From: Methylovorus mays
GTDB taxonomy: Bacteria > Pseudomonadota > Gammaproteobacteria > Burkholderiales > Methylophilaceae
Assembly (NCBI RefSeq): GCF_020531915.1
Contig: NZ_JAJAVG010000008.1
Location: 434,001 to 498,000 of the forward strand
Length of the DNA: 64,000 bases
Direction of reading: 5' to 3'
Shown: positions 61,318 through 64,000 of the stretch, piece by piece
Numbering within the stretch: the first letter of the stretch is position 1
How the letters are laid out: each line of letters begins with the position of its first letter
Notes under the pieces: generated by a model
Databases searched by the model: none
What the model was told of the DNA's origin: nothing
The model's input: the letters and a program-made list of their open reading frames with translations, nothing else
Program-made: the position numbers and the translations under genes

Positions 61318-62315
61318 GCAGCATGGACCTCAAGACTCCCTTGATCCCCCAGGAAATCTGGCTACAGGAGCAATACAGCAGCCCGCGGTATTTCGCCAGG
61401 ATGCTGAATGCCTGGGAACGCATGGTGGAGGTGGCCGAACTGGCTTACGACGATTACATGCGGCATATCCCTTCCAATTTCCGCCTGCGCGAGCCGGGAA
61501 CGCAGGTGGATATCGTATGGGGAAACCGGATATTGCCCAATTTCATCCGGACCTTGATGCAGATGCGTGAAATTCATCATCGCATCAGCAAGGGTGACCT
61601 TGGCGTGTGGGCACCTGCCGCCATCCAGAGCGATATACGCGGCGCCAGCGATTACTGGCATGGCTGGATGGAGGAACCCGCACTGGTCGCGCGCCTGGGC
61701 TTCAATCCCTTGCAGGAGTACTATCGGCAACAAGGCATTGCGCAAAAATACGCCGCCAATATCGGACCCACGTTTCGTTATGGCTGGAAACGCGGCGATC
61801 TGCTGGGTGACCTGAAAGAAAACGGGCGCGGATGGGATATCAGCCTGCCCCAGGAGTGGCCTGCCTATCAACTGAATCCGCAATATCAGTGTGCCACTGG
61901 CGAGGAAGTCCCCAGACCTGGGATTTATCTGCCGGATATCGCCTATAGTTGCGCGCAGCTGATTGTCCCGCTTCCTGATGCACCCGAGGCCAGCATGGCC
62001 AATGTGGGGCGTACTCCCGATGGTATCCGTTACAACCATCTGGAGCCTGCCGTGTGGACATTGGTGGAGCGTGTCTCCGATACCGGTGGGGGACTGGTGG
62101 ATACGCGCCTGATCACCGCAGCCCAGGAACACGCCTCGGATGAGGAAACCTGGCTGTCCGCTCTCGCCGGGGAGGCATGTCCGCGCGAAGGGATATGGCT
62201 GTGCCCGCGCATCAATATGCGCGAAGTGCGATTGCGTCTTGGTGAACCCATGCCAGGTGCCGGTGAACCAGGTTTGTCAGGCAGTTTGATCTGGTACTGG
62301 AGATCCGGCCTGTGA
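61314..62315 (+). CDS. Putative immunity protein (Imm71/Imm72-like)
   Basis: 333 residues, soluble, no signal peptide. The N-terminal half is helical (WLQEQYSSPRYFARMLNAWERMVEVAELAYDDY is the region near residues 15-47), and the C-terminal half has repeated beta-type segments with RPGIYLPDIAYSCAQLI, EPAVWTLVERVSDTGGG, REGIWLCPRINMREVRLRLG and ending SGSLIWYWRSGL. It resembles two-domain immunity proteins paired with T6SS-linked toxins, from memory and not searched. ATG-TGA overlap with the upstream toxin candidate supports the pairing. An alternative is a helper or adaptor of the effector. Confidence 0.55.
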   Translation: MSSMDLKTPLIPQEIWLQEQYSSPRYFARMLNAWERMVEVAELAYDDYMRHIPSNFRLREPGTQVDIVWGNRILPNFIRTLMQMREIHHRISKGDLGVWAPAAIQSDIRGASDYWHGWMEEPALVARLGFNPLQEYYRQQGIAQKYAANIGPTFRYGWKRGDLLGDLKENGRGWDISLPQEWPAYQLNPQYQCATGEEVPRPGIYLPDIAYSCAQLIVPLPDAPEASMANVGRTPDGIRYNHLEPAVWTLVERVSDTGGGLVDTRLITAAQEHASDEETWLSALAGEACPREGIWLCPRINMREVRLRLGEPMPGAGEPGLSGSLIWYWRSGL

Positions 62316-62497
62316 GCGAGCCGGCCCCGCACGTGCGCCGCTAAAGGCCTTCGCCGGCTGTTCTCGTGCTTTGCAGATGTTCCTGCCGGGCAGGTGCTTA
62401 CATAAAATCTGACGTCGATAGCAGCCGCTCTCCGATGCCCGCCATGCGAACCCATGCTTAAGGTGTATGCCTGATTCCTCACCTTATGGAGATCATC

Positions 62498-62947
62498 ATG
62501 CATTCAGCCCTCATGGCAGGCTCCCCCGCCTCCAGCTTTGAATATCATCACAACTGGCAATTTCCGTCTGACCATTTCATGGATGATTCTGGCATCTGCC
62601 CCGCCGATGCAGCCTCACGGAATGACGACGACAATCTTGAAAATGAAAATGTATCCGGCGGCCAGGCTTTCCCAGATGCAGGCAAGCATCATCGTGACAG
62701 GCAAGCTGAGAAACAGCCGCCATCACCGCCCGATCTGCTTGATCAGCCCAACCCGCCCACCGCGGATCCCGACTACCGCCAGCATCCCCCTGAAACCGTG
62801 ACTCCCGATCCGCACAAGGCATATCCGCCCACGGATCCTGAGCACACCCAGCCCGAGCCAGAAATCATGGATGATGAGACGGTCAGGGACAAGCCCAACG
62901 TCATACCGCCACCCGATGGGTTTTTCATCCAGAAAACTACCAAATAG
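62498..62947 (+). CDS. Proline/aspartate-rich, probably disordered protein
   Basis: 149 residues dominated by Pro, Asp, Asn, Glu and His (for example PPSPPDLLDQPNPPTADPDY), without hydrophobic core, signal peptide or known domain. ATG 62498 follows GGAG by 6 nt. A strong terminator follows 37 bp after its stop, supporting a real transcription unit. Function unknown. Confidence 0.6.
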   Translation: MHSALMAGSPASSFEYHHNWQFPSDHFMDDSGICPADAASRNDDDNLENENVSGGQAFPDAGKHHRDRQAEKQPPSPPDLLDQPNPPTADPDYRQHPPETVTPDPHKAYPPTDPEHTQPEPEIMDDETVRDKPNVIPPPDGFFIQKTTK

Positions 62948-62983
62948 CGATTTATCCTCAGCGATTCATGGTCAGGGGCATAA

Positions 62984-63014
62984 AAAAAACAGGAGCCACG
63001 GGCTCCTGTTTTTT
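62984..63014. terminator. Bidirectional intrinsic terminator
   Basis: Perfect 14-bp arms AAAAAACAGGAGCC / GGCTCCTGTTTTTT with a 3-nt loop, between the convergent 62498-62947 and hemerythrin genes. Confidence 0.92.
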
Positions 63015-63041
63015 GGCTGAATCCACGCTAATGTCAGGCGC

Positions 63042-63617
63042 TTAATGTTTGGGCATCGATTGCTGGACAGCCGCTTTCAGCTTCTTGATATCAATATCCC
63101 CTTCGGCATTGACCACTTCCGCCATCAGCTGGCCTTTGCGCTTGCTTAATTCCACTTCCAGCTCTTCCAGGTCCACCTTGGCTTTTTTGACCTTGGGGAA
63201 CATTTCCTTTTCCTCCTCCTCCACGTGATGCTCAATGTATTCGCTAAGCACCGTCATCTTGGCGTCGTACATGGGGTCTGCCGGGTTCATGGATTGAATC
63301 TGCCCGATCAGGCTCTTGGCACTGCTATGCTCCACCACCGCCTCATTCAACAGATCATCATCATGAATGGCAGCCCGGGCGGCAGGATAAAAAATCTCCT
63401 CCTCCACTCGTGTGTGCACGGTGAGCTCCAGACATATTTGGTTGGCAATGGAGGCTTTGCCTTCGATATCATCCTTCTCGGCCAGCTTGGTATATTGCTT
63501 GAACAGTTTTTTCACATTCTTGTGATCATCTGTCAGGTGCTGGATTACGTCTTTCTTCTGCGCCGTGCGGCGGGTGGTGGATTTCACGGTCGCATCGGCT
63601 TGTCGTGGTAACGTCAT
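63042..63617 (-). CDS. Hemerythrin HHE-domain protein
   Basis: About 191 residues. Helical bundle at about 20-145 with HLTDDHKNVKKLF, HTRVEEEIFYPAA, HSSAKSLIGQI and YIEHHVEEEEKEMFPKV, the His/Glu set expected for a diiron site; oxygen, nitric oxide or stress sensing or iron handling are family roles. The C-terminal tail is Lys/Glu-rich. Two ATGs lie 6 nt apart; the second (63617) is favoured because GAGGAG directly abuts the first and is 6 nt from the second. Confidence 0.88.
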   Translation of the reverse strand: MTLPRQADATVKSTTRRTAQKKDVIQHLTDDHKNVKKLFKQYTKLAEKDDIEGKASIANQICLELTVHTRVEEEIFYPAARAAIHDDDLLNEAVVEHSSAKSLIGQIQSMNPADPMYDAKMTVLSEYIEHHVEEEEKEMFPKVKKAKVDLEELEVELSKRKGQLMAEVVNAEGDIDIKKLKAAVQQSMPKH

Positions 63618-63642
63618 TTTCATCTCCTCAAGGTAGGTTTTT

Positions 63643-63882
63643 TTAATGCCCCTTCAGAGTGTCACTAGCGGTCACGCTCAACCAGCGGATAAAGCTGATT
63701 GCCATGTAGGAAATACTGTAGAGATTGGCGTGGAAGAACATCAGGGCAAGGACGAATGGTCACGCGAAGAAATGATTCAGTAGTGCCATGAACAGCAGAA
63801 ATACGGCAATGCATACCTCCACAAAATAGAGGTGATACCACTTTGCAGGTTTTTCGCTTGGCTCGGGATCGTCGTTCAACAT
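63643..63882 (-). pseudogene. Two-segment membrane protein interrupted by in-frame TGA
   Basis: From ATG 63882: MLNDDPEPSEKPAKWYHLYF, then VEVCIAVFLLFMALLNHFFA (membrane segment), an in-frame TGA at 63760-63762, then in the same frame PFVLALMFFHANLYSISYM, AISFIRWLSVTASDTLKGH and TAA at 63643. Both halves are clearly membrane-protein-like, so one TGG-to-TGA change (Trp41) would explain the break. It lies 26 bp upstream of the hemerythrin gene on the same strand, so co-transcription was likely. Translation may also restart or end as a 40-residue single-pass peptide. Confidence 0.65.
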
Positions 63883-64000
63883 GATATGCAGAATGCCTTC
63901 TCATTCCTGATTGTTGAATAATCTGGGTGGCTAACTTGCATAATATTTTAGTTATTCACCGATCGGGCTGGCAAGCACTCCCACACACGCCATAACCCTT
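63883..64000. other. Window end, no gene seen
   Basis: 118 bp, AT-rich near 63910-63960. It likely holds the promoter of the small membrane protein / hemerythrin pair; GAAGG at 63900-63896 (minus strand) is a weak ribosome site 12-13 nt before ATG 63882. Confidence 0.3.

Overview
The window is most simply read as chromosome from an obligate methylotroph of the betaproteobacterial family Methylophilaceae (Methylobacillus/Methylovorus-like). The reasons are a lanthanide-type methanol dehydrogenase gene (xoxF), typical betaproteobacterial blocks (rpe-gph-trpEGD-trpC, metX-metW, mreBCD-mrdAB-rlpA, lipB-lipA) and a moderately GC-rich composition. The genus is inference; no rRNA or tRNA gene was recognised.

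Bases 1-34.7 kb are a dense housekeeping core. A truncated PBP1A gene enters from the left. A long minus-strand run follows (rpe, gph, trpE, trpG, trpD, a DUF3465 gene, trpC, hemB). On the plus strand come hemA-prfA-DUF2127-prmC and then metX-metW. Next are a TauE/SafE-type membrane protein, AmpG, xth and pyrE (starts only 6 bp apart), a family-6 DNA glycosylase, the gatCAB operon and the cell-elongation cluster mreB | mreC-mreD-mrdA-rodA-rlpA-dacA-dat-DUF493-lipB-lipA. An intrinsic terminator lies between mreB and mreC. Many genes overlap or abut, so they look translationally coupled.

Bases 34.7-42.6 kb look accessory. A 0.9 kb AT-rich gap precedes a FixL/FixJ-like two-component pair. A convergent 769-codon surface-type protein follows, with autotransporter-type, SdrD-B-like and DUF11-like segments but no convincing export signal. 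Then comes a MocR-family regulator whose aminotransferase domain appears to have lost the PLP lysine, the ring-nitrogen aspartate and the phosphate arginine. It diverges from xoxF, and the space between them carries a two-turn-spaced direct repeat suited to such a regulator.

Bases 44.6-64 kb are a stress and storage region. It has small envelope or stress proteins (DUF2171, a Ser/Gly-rich exported peptide), a frameshifted small gene, an HemK-like methyltransferase and a haem-oxygenase-like iron protein. The block glgE - treS/maltokinase fusion - treZ - treY follows; together these could run a closed trehalose / maltose-1-phosphate / linear maltooligosaccharide cycle, with no branching or debranching enzyme in the window. 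After that come a candidate polymorphic toxin with its overlapping putative immunity gene (no secretion genes nearby), a proline/aspartate-rich protein, a hemerythrin-domain protein and a small membrane protein broken by an in-frame TGA.

The strongest leads are the PLP-dead MocR regulator with its operator beside xoxF, the toxin-immunity pair at 59.9-62.3 kb, the compact four-gene trehalose/glucan cycle, and two small genes broken by single lesions. All functions are read from sequence by eye; no database search was run.
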